Shown: positions 1-11,700 of the stretch, in pieces
How the letters are laid out: every line of letters begins with the position of its first letter
Numbering within the stretch: the stretch's first letter is position 1
Source of the DNA: Neopestalotiopsis rosae
Lineage: Eukaryota; Ascomycota; Sordariomycetes; Amphisphaeriales; Sporocadaceae
DNA length: 64,000 bases
NCBI GenBank assembly: GCA_023078685.1
Contig: JALGAS010000008.1
Coordinates: 1,240,001-1,304,000 of the forward strand
Direction: 5' to 3'
Translations under genes and position numbers: made by a program
Notes under the pieces: model-generated
Databases searched by the model: none
The model's input: only the letters and a program-made list of their open reading frames with translations
What the model was told of the DNA's origin: nothing

Positions 1-587
1 TGTTTCACTGATTGTGCTAATGTCAATAATGGCGCTTGGCAGCAGGGGTGCTCATGCATGTCGATCTCAGCCGCAAACTGCACTTTTATCAGCTTCTTCC
101 AGAACCCTTTCTGGATTGGTCCATTCAGTAGGCACTTCCAAGTTCTGAAGGGTGTCTTGCTGCGGGGGATTCTTCCATGCAGTTGCCTTTTTCACTGGCC
201 CCCCTTAACACTGCATAAGTCGACCACCACGGCCTGAAACATGGGGGTTCATAAAGGCTCAAGAGATTGGTCAATGTTAAACTTGAGGGGATGGTAAATT
301 ATACTGCAGCACGAGCCTCGCACCTTTCTGGAAACGTCGCTATTGGGAGCTGCCAAATATCGCTTAAGTCCGTACATCCCGCGTACTGCCACTGTTCCGA
401 AGAGTCCAAGCATAGGGTTCTAGAATCTCTATTCGTTTCATCATTCTCCCGAACATTAGAAGTTTCTGAAACGGACTGTCGATCCGATTCGATGACGTAA
501 CATGATGTGCTCTAATTGACACTTCTAGAGAGGGACAGTGAAGGCCGCCTGTTCTTTCGATTTCCCACTCGGTCAACAGATCAAACC
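1..587. other. Intergenic, no gene seen
   Basis: Short open frames on both strands overlap each other, have no recognisable domain, and cannot be joined to a longer model with good splice sites. I see no gene here. The right edge is the 3' flank of the leftward membrane-protein gene. Confidence 0.6.
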
Positions 588-2481
588 CTATTCTTCTGCG
601 GTTGAGTAATGATCCGTGGACATGACCGACTCTTGACTCATCCGCACCTTCACGTCCCGCATCAGCGACAGCGCTTCTTGTGCATCCGCTCCAATTAAGG
701 CTGCATCAGTTACCCTGCGGTCGTCCACAGTGCTCTTGAAGACCGCGTTGAACAAAGGAAACGGAGTAATGATCGGTAGCTTGGACTTGCTGACTCTGCG
801 TACGAAGATCCAGACCCACACAAACGATACCCACACAAAGACCAAAGCCATGCCTTGGAAAACAATGAACAAGACAAACATTGTCCAGCTGAATATCAGC
901 TTGTTATATGGCGCTACCACATGAGCCTCGGTATAGAACTCTGATGGCAGCGTATCAATCATGACCTGCGGCTGTAGCTCCAGATTTCCGTAGCTATTCA
1001 CGTTGAACATCCAGTACGGGAAGGCCAGGATGGACTGAAAGTTCTGCTTCAGCAAGCCCTGGGTCGATGGCGACGCGAGCTGCTGTGCTGAAATCCAGAA
1101 GCCTTCGATGATGGCCGACGGCGCAGGAACATCAGACGCCGTGTAATTGAGCAGCCATGTCAATGCTGTCCTGTATGACGCCAAGTCTAGGTCCACCAAC
1201 TCAGTGGGCGGTGACAGCGACTCGGTTGTGAGAATCGTGAAGTTCGCCAGGCCTGCCAAAACGGTGGCTTGACGACTAAAGGTGGTCATTGAAGTCGTGA
1301 TGTTCGGTACAGAAGGCATTTGGTCAGTAGTGCAAGCACCAGATGCCATGCCATTAGGGCATATGAACAAGCCAGCGTTCAAGGTACCTGTGTGGTCTTT
1401 ATCACCGGAAAGACAGAGTCGGGCGGCAATCGAGCTCGTTGACGTACCAAGTATGTCGCAGTCCGACTCTGAAAATTGGTACTGACTTGGCAACGCCTGA
1501 AATTCGAGCTGAACTGATGGCATGTCGACGATCCTGACTAGGGGAAAGCCTGCATCGCTCGATTCGATCCAAGGCGTGACCATCTCGAGGCCACCACTCA
1601 TAAGATAGGAGTCGCAGCCTGACAGTCCGGAGCATTGAATAGGAGCTGCGAGCCCCGAGAACATTGGATTGATGACCAGATTGTAAACAGGTGCATAGTA
1701 CCCGTACGGCAGGACTTGGTACGGATAGCCTTCCTGCGTATGCTGTAGGAAGTCGATGAATGGCTGTACCAAGGAGCAATTGAAGGGTCCGACGCCCGCA
1801 GTAATCTGATAACTTTTCAAAGTATCGTAAATCACAATCTGTGATGTTTGAACTATTATCAAGTTTAGCTCAATGTACGTGCAAAAAAGGTATACCAGAA
1901 GACTCACAGAACAATACTATCGTAGATACCCATAGCAAAAAGATCAAACTCCCTCTGTGAGATTTAATTTGTAAATATAGACCTTCAGCAAAAGGTTTTA
2001 GGGTGCCATACCTCATAGTGATCCATGCTTTACTGGAAAGCTTTGTTTGGACAGACCTGAGAATCTCCAGCATGCCAAGGGAACCCGTAGTCGGCGACAA
2101 AGCCATGGAACTCGTAAAGGATAAGCCCTTCTCGTTGCTCATTAAGCTCCATTGAATAAGCTCGAACGAAGTATCCAGCGAGAATGCGGTAAAAGTGGAA
2201 AGAAGAGCCTGCAGAACACGTAAAAGTGCTAACATGAAAGTTGCATCGAGCTTGTCAATATCGGTGAGAGGTGAGCTCGCATCAGAATGGCTTCGGGCAT
2301 CGAAAGTTGAGTATACAAACACAATGATGACACCGTAAATAGCCACATTTACTATTCCTAAAAACGTGTGTAATCCAGTATTGGCGAAGAGATTCGAAGT
2401 GACTGCCTTGGTCGACTTCTCCCGACTGTAGTCTACGCCAGCCATTTTTGACGACACCGTTGAATAGGTTGATTCAATCAA
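588..2481 (-). CDS. Fungal multi-span membrane protein of unknown function
   Basis: Two exons on the minus strand (2481-1908 and 1852-588) are joined over a 55-nt phase-1 intron with donor GTGAGT, a CTAAAC branch point and TAG acceptor, giving 612 residues. Hydrophobic segments lie near residues 40-60 (GIVNVAIYGVIIVFVY), about 177-192 (GSLIFLLWVSTIVLF) and near the C-terminus (a long Phe/Val/Trp-rich stretch before a basic RRVSKSK). Between the second and last segments is a long, probably extracytoplasmic region with several N-glycosylation sequons and paired cysteines. The motif FELIQWSLMSNEKG followed by LSPTTG is recalled from a widespread family of uncharacterised fungal membrane proteins, so conservation is likely but function is unknown. 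The start could instead be the internal Met 12 codons later. It is the outermost gene of the surface-protein block and points away from it. Confidence 0.75.
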
Positions 2482-3015
2482 TGAGTGCTGAACGAGCCGG
2501 ATTCCGAAGATAATATGATCAGCTTTCCATGAGTCTTGGCCCCCAACCCTGGCATTCCACGACCTCTGCCAAGACTATGCAGCATTCAGGCGGCCTTGAA
2601 AGAAGCCACCACAGCCACCACACAAAAGAAGCCCCCGCATGAAAAGGGTATTTGGCCCTTATGTTACATCCATGCACCTGCTTCTTACATGTGCTTTTTT
2701 AAGCATCAAAAAGTTTCCTCTTCCGTAGAGCCTTATTGTCAGCTTCAGTAAGATTCCCAAGCTTGCCAAGCATAGATGGGCGGCTATGTCGCTGCAGACA
2801 AGGGTTCACGGGTGCATGCGTCGGCTGGCCCCCAATTAGCACAGCCCCTTATCACAAGCTCAAGCGGAGTATATCCAACAAAGCTCGAACGTGCGAGGCT
2901 GTAAGGTGTTTATACCCAGGTATAAACTCAAAAATGATTCATTTCATTTCTACATTCATGTCCGATACTAGAACATCAGTTTGTTGAGCATAGTTCTATC
3001 TGAGCATATTTTCCA
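2482..3015. other. Divergent promoter region, no gene
   Basis: This 534-nt stretch separates two divergent genes and should hold both promoters. Open frames at 2536-2751 and 2736-2987 are short, lack domains and are likely chance. An imperfect CCCAGGTATAAACTC stretch at about 2916-2930 is a TATA-like element 90-100 nt upstream of the rightward start codon. Confidence 0.5.
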
Positions 3016-4665
3016 ATGGAATCACTTTTTTGGATAGTGTTAGCTGTTGTAGCTATTTTTTCGACTACTACGGTAGCAGGTCAGTCATCAACAGCAATGC
3101 CATACGTGATTACTTGATTAACGTCAAATGCAGAGAATGCCACCAATTCGACAACATCATGCCCTGCCGACTGTGATGTAGTCATACCCTTTGCAGAAGT
3201 CTATTTGTGGATTGCGGATCAATATTGGCTCGCGTTCGAGGTTCAATCTACCGTTATTACGGCGACATCTACTGTCGTGACGGTAATTAACACCGCACTC
3301 GATGCAACCAGAACCTCAACAATTTACCCTGATGGCTTCACTGCCCCTGTGAACGCGGATGGTACCAGAGTTGAAACAATTACCTACACCCGCTCGTCAA
3401 AAGCGTCAACCACTGTTGTGTATGTGGCATTTCCTAAACTTTGAAGATAACAAGCTTACAACGACAGTACTTATCCGACCCCATTTATTGTGTGGCCAGA
3501 GTCTTACGGATGGCACGGAACCATGAATACAACCCAGGGGGGTCAAACACAGTGTGTAACAGCTACAACTGATTCAACCGCATTGCCGATCTTGACTTCG
3601 TTCAAACCTGGCTTCGGCTACGGGGCACATTATGAATCAACGACACTTATATCTACAAATCCTCAGCCAACCGGTGGTAGGCTATATGCCGAAGATGCTG
3701 AAGATACGACGGGATCACAGTACAGACTTTATCCCGCAGGTATGGACTCAACCCTTTTGCAAAGCGATCCAGGGCTCAGGGACCTCTTCCCCAATGATCC
3801 AGCGATTGAGCAGTGCCGTCCTGGCGGTTCAGGGCCGAACCTGGCGCCTTTCACTGCCACCTCTTGGACACAGCTTGGGACCATCATCTACGAGGATTCG
3901 ACTCCACAACCAGGTCCCACGTCGACCTCACCGACGTCGATTAACCAGCAACCGATACAAACTGATGTGGATACCCCCAAAACTTCTCCCGGCTCCGATC
4001 TATCTGAAATTCAATCCACCAGCTCATCTACCCGCACCTCGCCCACAAGTAGTGCAGCGGCTGCTACCAGTGTCAACTCATCAGGTGAACACACTGATGG
4101 ATTAAATATACAGAACGACGGAGGCAGCGGAGGTAATGGTGGCAAGGGTGGTGACGGTGGTGACGTTCGTGACGGTGGTGATGATACAGGAAGTCACACC
4201 AGCGTCACGAAGCTCACTTCGCTTACAAGTGGTGTAACGGTCACGGCTAGTGCTAATCCGTCAGGTAAATCCAAGGACGGGTCAACGACACGACATGGTG
4301 GAGATGATGATTCAGGGAGCCCTCCAGGCACATCTACAGGTGCTTTTTTCATCACAAGCGATGCAACAGCCGCCGCCACTACCGCATCGTCGGGTGGAAC
4401 CACGAACGAGTCATCTATGCAAAACGGCGGAGGCAACGCCTCTGGAAGTCATAGTACGGCACCTGGACGTGCTTCAGCCACAACCGATGCAACAGCCGTG
4501 ACCAGTGCCAGGCCGTCAGGTGAATCTGCGGACGGATCAAACACACAAGATGGTGGAAGTAGCAGTTCGGGGAATCCTACCAATACACAGCTGAGCGCAG
4601 GCGATTGCCTACGTCCTGCTTTGTATTGGGTGGGCTTGATGAGTGTGATTGCGTGCATGCTTTAA
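3016..4665 (+). CDS. Secreted, Ser/Thr/Gly-rich surface glycoprotein, possibly GPI-anchored
   Basis: Three exons (3016-3079, 3134-3419, 3468-4665) give 515 residues. The first exon encodes almost only a signal peptide (MESLFWIVLAVVAIFSTTTV); intron donors are GTCAGT and GTATGT with good branch points. The mature N-terminal half has scattered cysteines and Tyr/Trp-rich motifs (YLWIADQYW, YPTPFIVWPESYGW) of a type I recall from uncharacterised fungal cell-surface glycoproteins. From about residue 260 the chain becomes Ser/Thr/Gly rich, likely heavily O-glycosylated, with four degenerate repeats. The last 16 residues (PALYWVGLMSVIACML) are hydrophobic with small residues shortly before them, so a GPI-anchor signal is possible. 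Role unknown; a wall or adhesion protein fits. It lies tail to tail with the six-LysM gene, 152 nt apart. Confidence 0.78.
4066..4578 (+). repeat. Four degenerate coding repeats in the glycoprotein
   Basis: Four copies of a roughly 25-30-residue unit begin near 4066, 4243, 4363 and 4486. Each has a Ser-Gly core, then a polar stretch with D/E-G-S/L-N/T, then Q/H-N/D/G-G-G and a Ser/Gly run (for example SGESADGSNTQDGG and SGKSKDGSTTRHGG). Copies are separated by Thr/Ala-rich spacers in which the DNA GATGCAACAGCCG recurs (near 4360 and 4486). This is the pattern of a surface-protein repeat domain that can change in copy number. Confidence 0.7.
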
Positions 4666-4817
4666 CAGATAACTACACCAACTCATCTTCTCAGAGCCTG
4701 CAGCACTCAAGAGCATAAATTAATGAATCAACTATGTATCTCATTACGAAGATGGATCAGGATCGATCCAAGGTGCTCTTGACATAGAAATAGCAAAATG
4801 CGAAATAAACGACACAG

Positions 4818-6917
4818 CTAACTTGAGATCCCCACACAAACGTAGTAATTTGGGTAAAGGTCCGCACATTCATCCACGGCTGGATTCCATTCATAGAACT
4901 CGTCCGTCGTGATGCCGTATTCATTTGCAATTGCCCAGCAGCCGTCTCCCGTCTGGACATAGTAGAACTGATCACAATGACTCACCATGCCCGTCTGCGT
5001 TGGCGTCGGCGTCACAACCCCAGTCGTGCTGCTGCTAGTAGTGCTTGTCGTTGCCGTGGTTGTAGCAACAGTGGTCGAGGCAGAGGAGACGCCGACACAG
5101 ACGTACACGTTGAGCTCGAGATCAGAGCAATCGGTTCCAACAGCTGGGTTCCATGCATAAAAGGTGTCGAGTGTGATTGAGTTGTCCTGGGCGAGGTCAT
5201 AGCAAGTGTCTCCGCTGACTACCTCGTGGAATAAGTTGCAGTTGGACGCCATGCCAGTTTGAATTGGTGAAGGTGTCGTCACATCATCTCCTGTCGACGT
5301 GGCTGTTGCTGTTACCGTCGTGCTACTGTCGGTATCTGCAGGTAATGATGAAGTGACGGTGGCCGTAATGGTATAATTGTCCGGCAGTGTGGTCCACGGT
5401 TCGGTCCCACCTGGGTAGGTGGAGACGCAATAATACGTGCCCAGGTTCATGCCAGTACAGTCCGACTTCACGGAGGGGTTCAAGGCATAGAAGTCCGCAA
5501 AGCTCAAAGCAAACATGACTTCAATTGCATCGCATGTGTCGCCATCCTCGATTTGGTACCACGCTGTACAGTCGGAGGACTCGTTTGCGGCGCGGGGACT
5601 AGGCGGTGTCACAGTCGCTGTAGCGCTGGAGCCTATGATCGCTAGGTTAGTCTCCGCAGACTCTCGAGAATTTCTACCTGTACTGACTGGCTGTTGGGGA
5701 CATCAACTCAACACAATAAGATGTGTTAGCTGATAGCGTACACGGATATGCATATGCATTGGTTGTAGCTGCGATTCCGGCTGCCGTGGTCGTAGCCAAC
5801 GAGAACGATACCGAGGAGCTAGCATTGCCGTCGGCCAATGAAGGATTCCACAGTACAAGATCCTATGACTCTGGGTCAGCTAGACGCAAAGCGATGGAGC
5901 AGTCACGAAGTTGATATCTATCTTCGTACGTACCTCTCCAGTGATCCCATAGACGTTTGCCAAACTCCAGCAATCGGCTGCGCTATTGTCTGTTAAGTTG
6001 TCAAAGACAATATATCTAGTCATTGTTTTAGCATTAAATGGTCTTTCGAGGATGAAATTTGCTTACGAAAAACAGTCTACTCGTGTACCGTTGGCTACGG
6101 GTATAGTCGGCGAGGTTGACGTGTAATTTGCCAAAATGTCACCAATGTATGGTAGTGCTGTAGCAGATGTCTGTTCGAATGGAACCGTCGTAGTGGTTGT
6201 TGCCCCATACCCGGGATACGTGGAGATGGAACCCACTGGTTCAACACAATAGTATTCATCTGCTAGAAGGTTGGTGCAATTTGCGAAAACCTCGGAGTTA
6301 AGAAACAAACTGTTCATGTGTGTTAACCTACTGGACTCTACCAGGAAAGGGACATATCTGTCTTACAAGTCGGATAGCTGGATGCTGAACTTCTCGGTAA
6401 TGGTGCTGCAATCTTCTCCTGGATTGACATAATAGTACTCGCCACAATAGGAACTTGTGCCGCTTTGAGTTGGAGATGGAATAGGCCTAACATTAATCAG
6501 TTAATTGAACATCATGTGTCATCTAGATAAGACTTACGCAGCAGTTGTCGCAACAGTGGTGTTCTGGGAATTGGTTGGGATGGCATAGCTACCCAAAGGG
6601 TTGCTGATGCATATCGTACTACCAGTAAGATTGCCCAGATTGCTATCCTGTTGAATTAGTCTTCTGTCTTCTTCAATTACAACGGCGTTGGCGTTATCAA
6701 CGTACGAGCATATGGCGTTGATGTCCGAGTTCCAAGATAGTAACTGGGCGAATGTGACGTTCTGATTTGCGCCAATGCTGAAGCACGTATCACTAGTCTG
6801 TACAGTGTACTGCGTGCAGTTTAGGGTAGTTGTATCAGCTCGAGGCCAAATAACGTCGTATATTGACGCCTGGACTCCAACAAGGAGCAGCAAACCTGCC
6901 AGCGTTGACTTCATCAT
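4818..6917 (-). CDS. Secreted protein with six LysM domains
   Basis: Six exons on the minus strand (6917-6538, 6486-6367, 6309-6067, 6015-5934, 5862-5688, 5632-4818) give 604 residues. The signal peptide is MMKSTLAGLLLLVGVQA; the start could be either of the two adjacent Met codons. LysM-type blocks, each with paired Cys and a W/L-N-P or similar core, lie at about residues 33-85, 137-187, 245-328, 355-402, 465-512 and 553-599. The last three are the most regular (GDTC, YALNPSV/YAWNPAV, YYCV) and are separated by Thr/Ser-rich linkers. LysM domains bind chitin; secreted multi-LysM proteins in fungi shield or sequester chitin oligomers or protect hyphae. It is head to head with the CBM18-GH18 chitinase, the arrangement known for subgroup C chitinases. 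The fifth intron is the weakest call: GTCAGT donor, with CCTAG as an alternative acceptor. Confidence 0.85.
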
Positions 6918-7841
6918 GAGACAATGATGGAAGCACACAAGAAAAAATGTCGGCGTTGAAGATTTGTTCGCCAGTCTTCAGTGATCAAGGCACCCTGCAT
7001 ATGGGTTATGGGAGTCCTTTCTATCAGAATAGCATCCGGCCGGCCTCTTGCGAGCAGCCTAGCCCGGTAATTGTCTTGCATGTCACACCTAGTCGACGTT
7101 TGCACGATTGCGGATTGTTGCTCCGATGCGGCCCCCAAGACCATATGATCCATAACTTTTTGGGGAATTGAAATCCCTGATGCTCATATGCAAGGTACCC
7201 AAGAGGCGACGTAAGAGCCTCGGCCAAGAAAAGTGTCATCTCCGCCAAGGGCGCTATAGCACCCTGGTATGCGGCACAGCTATGCTTGAATTACAGTGGT
7301 GGTGGTGCGTATGCCCCGCATAAGTGGTGGAAATAGTCCGCCAAACTATTACCTTGGACCCTGTTTGGCATGCGAAATCCGGAAACATGCTTGTAATCCA
7401 TAAATAGCGTCTTCTTTTGGTGAGGCTTTTTTCGCAACTCGGCACAGCTCATATCTACCTACATCTATCGTAGCCAAGGATCGCTATACCTTTCCATCAT
7501 TTGGACCTTTGGAGGGTGGGATCCGGCTACTAGTTTACTCCTGCAGTAAGCTTACATTTCGCCTTACCCCAGTTGATCATACGATAAGCTTACATTTCAC
7601 TTTACTCAGAAGAGAAGACTCAACTGGATCAATTGAAACGAAATTGTACTTCCCGGTTGCATTTGCCGTTGTCATTGTCCACTCGAAACTCCGACGACAG
7701 AACAACAAGATCAAAAGAAATTAATTGCAAAAATTGTGTCAGACATGGAATTTCATTACATTTTTTAGCATGAAACGTGTACCAAGCCGACCTATCTCCC
7801 GTGCAAAGAAGAAAAGAATCTACTGCATAGATATGAGTGAC

Positions 7842-8036
7842 TCAAAAGATATTGTCTCCAGTGATATCGGATGGATGCCGCCTGGCAACAGGTTCACAGC
7901 CCTTTGAGTCGTTGAACGACCAGTAGCCCATCGAGGTTGTAAGCGAGCACCTATAGCCACAAAGCTTGTCCCAAAGCTTGTCGAAGCCGCATGCGAAATT
8001 TCCGATATTGGCCCGCACCTGGTGCGCATTATCCAA
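7842..8036 (-). pseudogene. Possible C-terminal fragment of a Cys-containing protein
   Basis: The minus-strand frame ending at 7842 reads ANIGNFACGFDKLWDKLCGY and then RCSLTTSMGYWSFNDSKGCEP with a balanced composition and four cysteines, unlike random translation. Upstream at about 8130-8096 is GTCIRVSSGL in another frame, followed by a GTACGT donor-like sequence, so a second exon may exist. I could not build a complete gene with a start codon or signal peptide. It may be the remnant of a small secreted protein, or chance. I do not recognise a family. Confidence 0.22.
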
Positions 8037-8117
8037 GGAATAATGGATGCTACCTCACGATCCTCCTGGAAAACTTCTCCCAATTAAGTAGACGTACCTA
8101 AACCACTGGAGACCCTT

Positions 8118-8540
8118 ATGCAGGTCCCGTCAGCCACGAGACCCACCAATCTAGTATGCATGCTTGGCACTTTGCACCCTAGTTCTTTAGCGATACTGCA
8201 GGAAAAAGGCTCAGCTCAGGGTCTATCAAACGATATCATGCCTTTTGTAGTTGCAGACCTACTGATGGCACCCGATGAGGTTCTCACCCTCCGATGTGGG
8301 AGCTCTATAGACTCGGAGCCGAAGACTGTTTGGCCCCAGCGACAAGGATTTGTGATGCTGGGTGAGACCAACTATTGCATGCAACTGCTCGGATATTGGT
8401 CTGCTGATCCACGACCATTACTTTGTCAAATCATGTGGATAGCGAAGGTGGAAGGATTAATGGGACGGAAGATTCTGGACCTTGTTATTGACGCTTTCAC
8501 TATGACCTTTGGGTCAATCGCGGAGGGTCGCGTAGTCTGA
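8118..8540 (+). CDS. Hypothetical 140-residue ORF
   Basis: The frame is open for 140 codons from ATG, with a plausible protein-like stretch (FVVADLLMAPDEVLTLRCGS, then VWPQRQGFVMLGETNYCMQL) over about residues 40-130. No signal peptide or known domain is recognised. It may be the end of a formerly larger gene, because the first 30 residues look less protein-like and the frame lies inside a shared promoter region. It ends 187 nt before the chitinase start. It could also be a chance ORF. Confidence 0.28.
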   Translation: MQVPSATRPTNLVCMLGTLHPSSLAILQEKGSAQGLSNDIMPFVVADLLMAPDEVLTLRCGSSIDSEPKTVWPQRQGFVMLGETNYCMQLLGYWSADPRPLLCQIMWIAKVEGLMGRKILDLVIDAFTMTFGSIAEGRVV

Positions 8541-8727
8541 TATCCCTTTGATAACATCTATTTCCACTCTACGACGTAGCGATCGAAAGCCTATTCACTT
8601 GTCTGCAGGATGCTCATTTCTTTCTCTTCTTTTCTTAAACCCTATACAGTACGCGCACTTAGCACATCACACTCATTTCAAGCTGTTCACGACGGAGCTC
8701 AAGCTGCCTCAATGAGCGGTTAGAGCC

Positions 8728-11700
8728 ATGGCATTCGTTACCTTGGGAATGGCGTCCTCACGTCAAGTTCTCATACTGCTAGCACTTCTTTGCTACAATC
8801 TCCATCACGTCTTGGGTTCTGCCTTCCATCCCCATCATTCCCATCAAGTCTCTCGCGCAGACGGGGCTTTGCTTCCTCGCGCATCAACAACTTCTACTTC
8901 AGGCCAAGATGGCTATACCTGCGGTCCTGGAAACCCTTGTTCCAATGGTGCTTGCTGTGGTGAGAGCGGTTGGTGCGGGTACGGACCTACATACTGCGGC
9001 GATGGCTGTCAATCCAATTGTGATGCCACGGCGGATTGCGGCCAGTACGCTGCTACGCCAGGTCAAACATGCCCTTTAAATGTCTGCTGCAGTGAATACG
9101 GCTTCTGTGGAACAACTAGCGAGTAAGTATTTCCCGACCTTGATGAAGATATCAGAGCCTTGTTTTCTAACATTTGGATCAGCTTCTGCGGCAGTGGTTG
9201 TCAGTCTGACTGCACTCAGCCGAAGCCCTCGGCTGCTGCATCCAACGTGCAGAAACGCATAGTTGGGTACTGGGAGTCATGGAACAGCCAGCATGCCTGT
9301 GGAACCATGAGTCCTGGCGAAATTCCTGTCTCCTTGCTCACGCATTTGAACGTGGCTTTCGGCTACGTCAACTCCGCTTTCCAAGTTACCAATATGGACG
9401 GCGTGTCGCCTGATATATACAAGAACGTTGGCGATGTCAAGTCACGGAACCCCAGCATCAAGCTTATCATTGCTCTTGGTGGCTGGTCTTTCAGCGACCC
9501 AGGAGCGTGGCAGAGCATTTTTCCCACTCTGGTATCGTCGGAGGCGAATAGAGCCACCTTTATACAGAACCTCCTGGGCTTTCTTTCGGAATACGGTTAT
9601 GACGGTGTTGGTAAGTCACTCCTTAATCCTACAGCGATTATGCGGCTAATATCGTTCAGACTTTGGTACGTATATCACAGCGATCTCTCTAACTACCTTG
9701 CCACCGTGTCACTTACGTCAAATGATGACAAGGCTCGCCTTAGGGCTTCCATGAAGCATAATAGGACGACTGAACTAATAATGTCTCATAGATTGGGAGT
9801 ACCCGGGCGCAGATGACCGTGGAGGATCGTCCACAGATGGAGTCAACTACACAGCCCTACTCAAGGAACTTCGTGCTGCCATCGAGGCTAGTGGCAAAGA
9901 TTACATCGTGACCTTTACTGCGCCGACCTCGTACTGGTATCTCCAACACTTTGACCTTGCCAACATGGTCCAGTACACAGATTGGGTGAACCTAATGGCT
10001 TACGACCTACATGGTGTCTGGGATTCGAACGACCCGATCGGCAACCAGGTCCTGGCGCACACAAACTTAACTGAAATCGATCTGGCACTTGATCTCGTGA
10101 GTAGCAGAGCTTTTCCCAAATTTTACTTAACTCTACTGACAAGAACTCTGTCAGTTCTGGCGTGTTGGTGTCGATCCAGCCGATATTGTCCTGGGACTTG
10201 GTTTCTATGGGCGTTCCTTCCAGCTCACTGATCCGTCTTGCTGGAAACCTGGCTGCGAATTCAGTGGTCCTGGAGAAGCTGGTGAGTTGATAAAAGCATC
10301 TTTCTCTAAGGTGCAAGATACCCGAGGGCAGGGATGGCGGCTTTTCATGCAAGCAAAATAATTTTAATCCAATAGGAACTGACCCAAAGTCTGTAGGCTC
10401 GTGTACATCAACAGCAGGTATACTGTCTTACCGAGGTACGTGCAACCACCTTTGACATTTTGACGACACAGAACTAATATTGCTGCCCAGAAATCAATCA
10501 GATTCTTACAACAACTGGAGCCACGGCATATTTGGATACCGAGGCGGCTGTACGTTACCTCGTATATGGTAACAATAGTTGGATTTCGTAAGTTTCAGTA
10601 TGGGTATTGCTGGTTCCTGGCTTACATTAGCACAGGTTTGATGATGCGACGACATTCAAAGCCAAAATCGACTACGCCAACAGCATGGGACTCGGTGGTC
10701 TCATGGTATGGGCTGTGGACTTGGACGACAATAATCTTGATGCGCTAAACGCCATCTCAAACGCTGACGATATTGGCGCTATAGATAACCCTTTCACGCT
10801 GGTGGATCTCAAGTATTTGTTCCCCACAGAGGATCTGCCTGCAGAAGGGACCACGCCCAACTATGGTTTGATCAACTTCGGCAGTCTTGCTGACACAGGA
10901 TCAATGAACCCCAGCAAGACAGCATTCGGTTTTCTCTTAATTGCTGGAGACTCATATGCAGTAACGCAGCTAAGGAAGCGCGATGGGCTGCCTGATCCTT
11001 TTGTGTTCCTCGATTGCCCGTCTGACGTTACAGAAAAGCCCAAAGACAAGTTGCAGACGGCTAGGGTAGTCTGTGAGGCTGATGATGTGGAAGGCTGCTT
11101 CCGCGTTATGGAGCGAGGCGTCGAAGGCACGATTATAGAAATGCCAGACAACGTCAGTCTTGATCCTCGAGTTGGTTAAGACCAAACTAACTAGAACTAA
11201 CAGTGTGCGCCGAACTCTTTTGCTAGAGCTGTTTCGCTTAAGCTTGCTAAGGGTAAGATCCATTTCTATGTGAGGACAGCTTCATGTTCACTTACTAATC
11301 GTGTCGCAGATCAATATGTGCCTGTCTATGGCGGCAGAAGAAGTCCTACTTCACAGGTCTACGAGTTTTCATTCGACTTCAACATGGATCTGATCCGTCG
11401 AGACACGAACAACACTTCTATCCGCCTGGATTATTCAAACATCCAAGGCTACTGGGATGCCATTGTGAACACCCCTGGAATCCAGTCGCGCGATCTTGGC
11501 GGCGGCTCACTCACCGATCGTTTCTTTGCACCTACAAACGAGGACTGGGAGAAAGCATACTCCTCCAGCTCCACAGGCGTCAATCTAGAGTACAATCCGA
11601 GTGACTCTATGTCTATTCAAGAGGACATGAGTGCTCCAGTGTTTTGGCAGACCGCAGAGGAGTGTCTTGTCGATGGAGATGATTTTGGCGAAGGTTTCGG

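Larger units (their letters stand above)
6918..8727. promoter_or_regulatory. Shared intergenic region between LysM and chitinase genes
   Basis: The 1.8-kb region between two divergent start codons should carry both promoters, so the pair can be co-regulated. It is longer than most intergenic regions on this side of the window and contains two coding-like fragments described separately. A CTTTTCTTAAACC CT-rich stretch at 8624-8642 and TATA-like CTATACAGTA at 8642-8651 sit 80-100 nt before the chitinase start, and CT-rich DNA just upstream of the start is usual in fungal promoters. No specific regulator site can be assigned with confidence. Confidence 0.5.
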
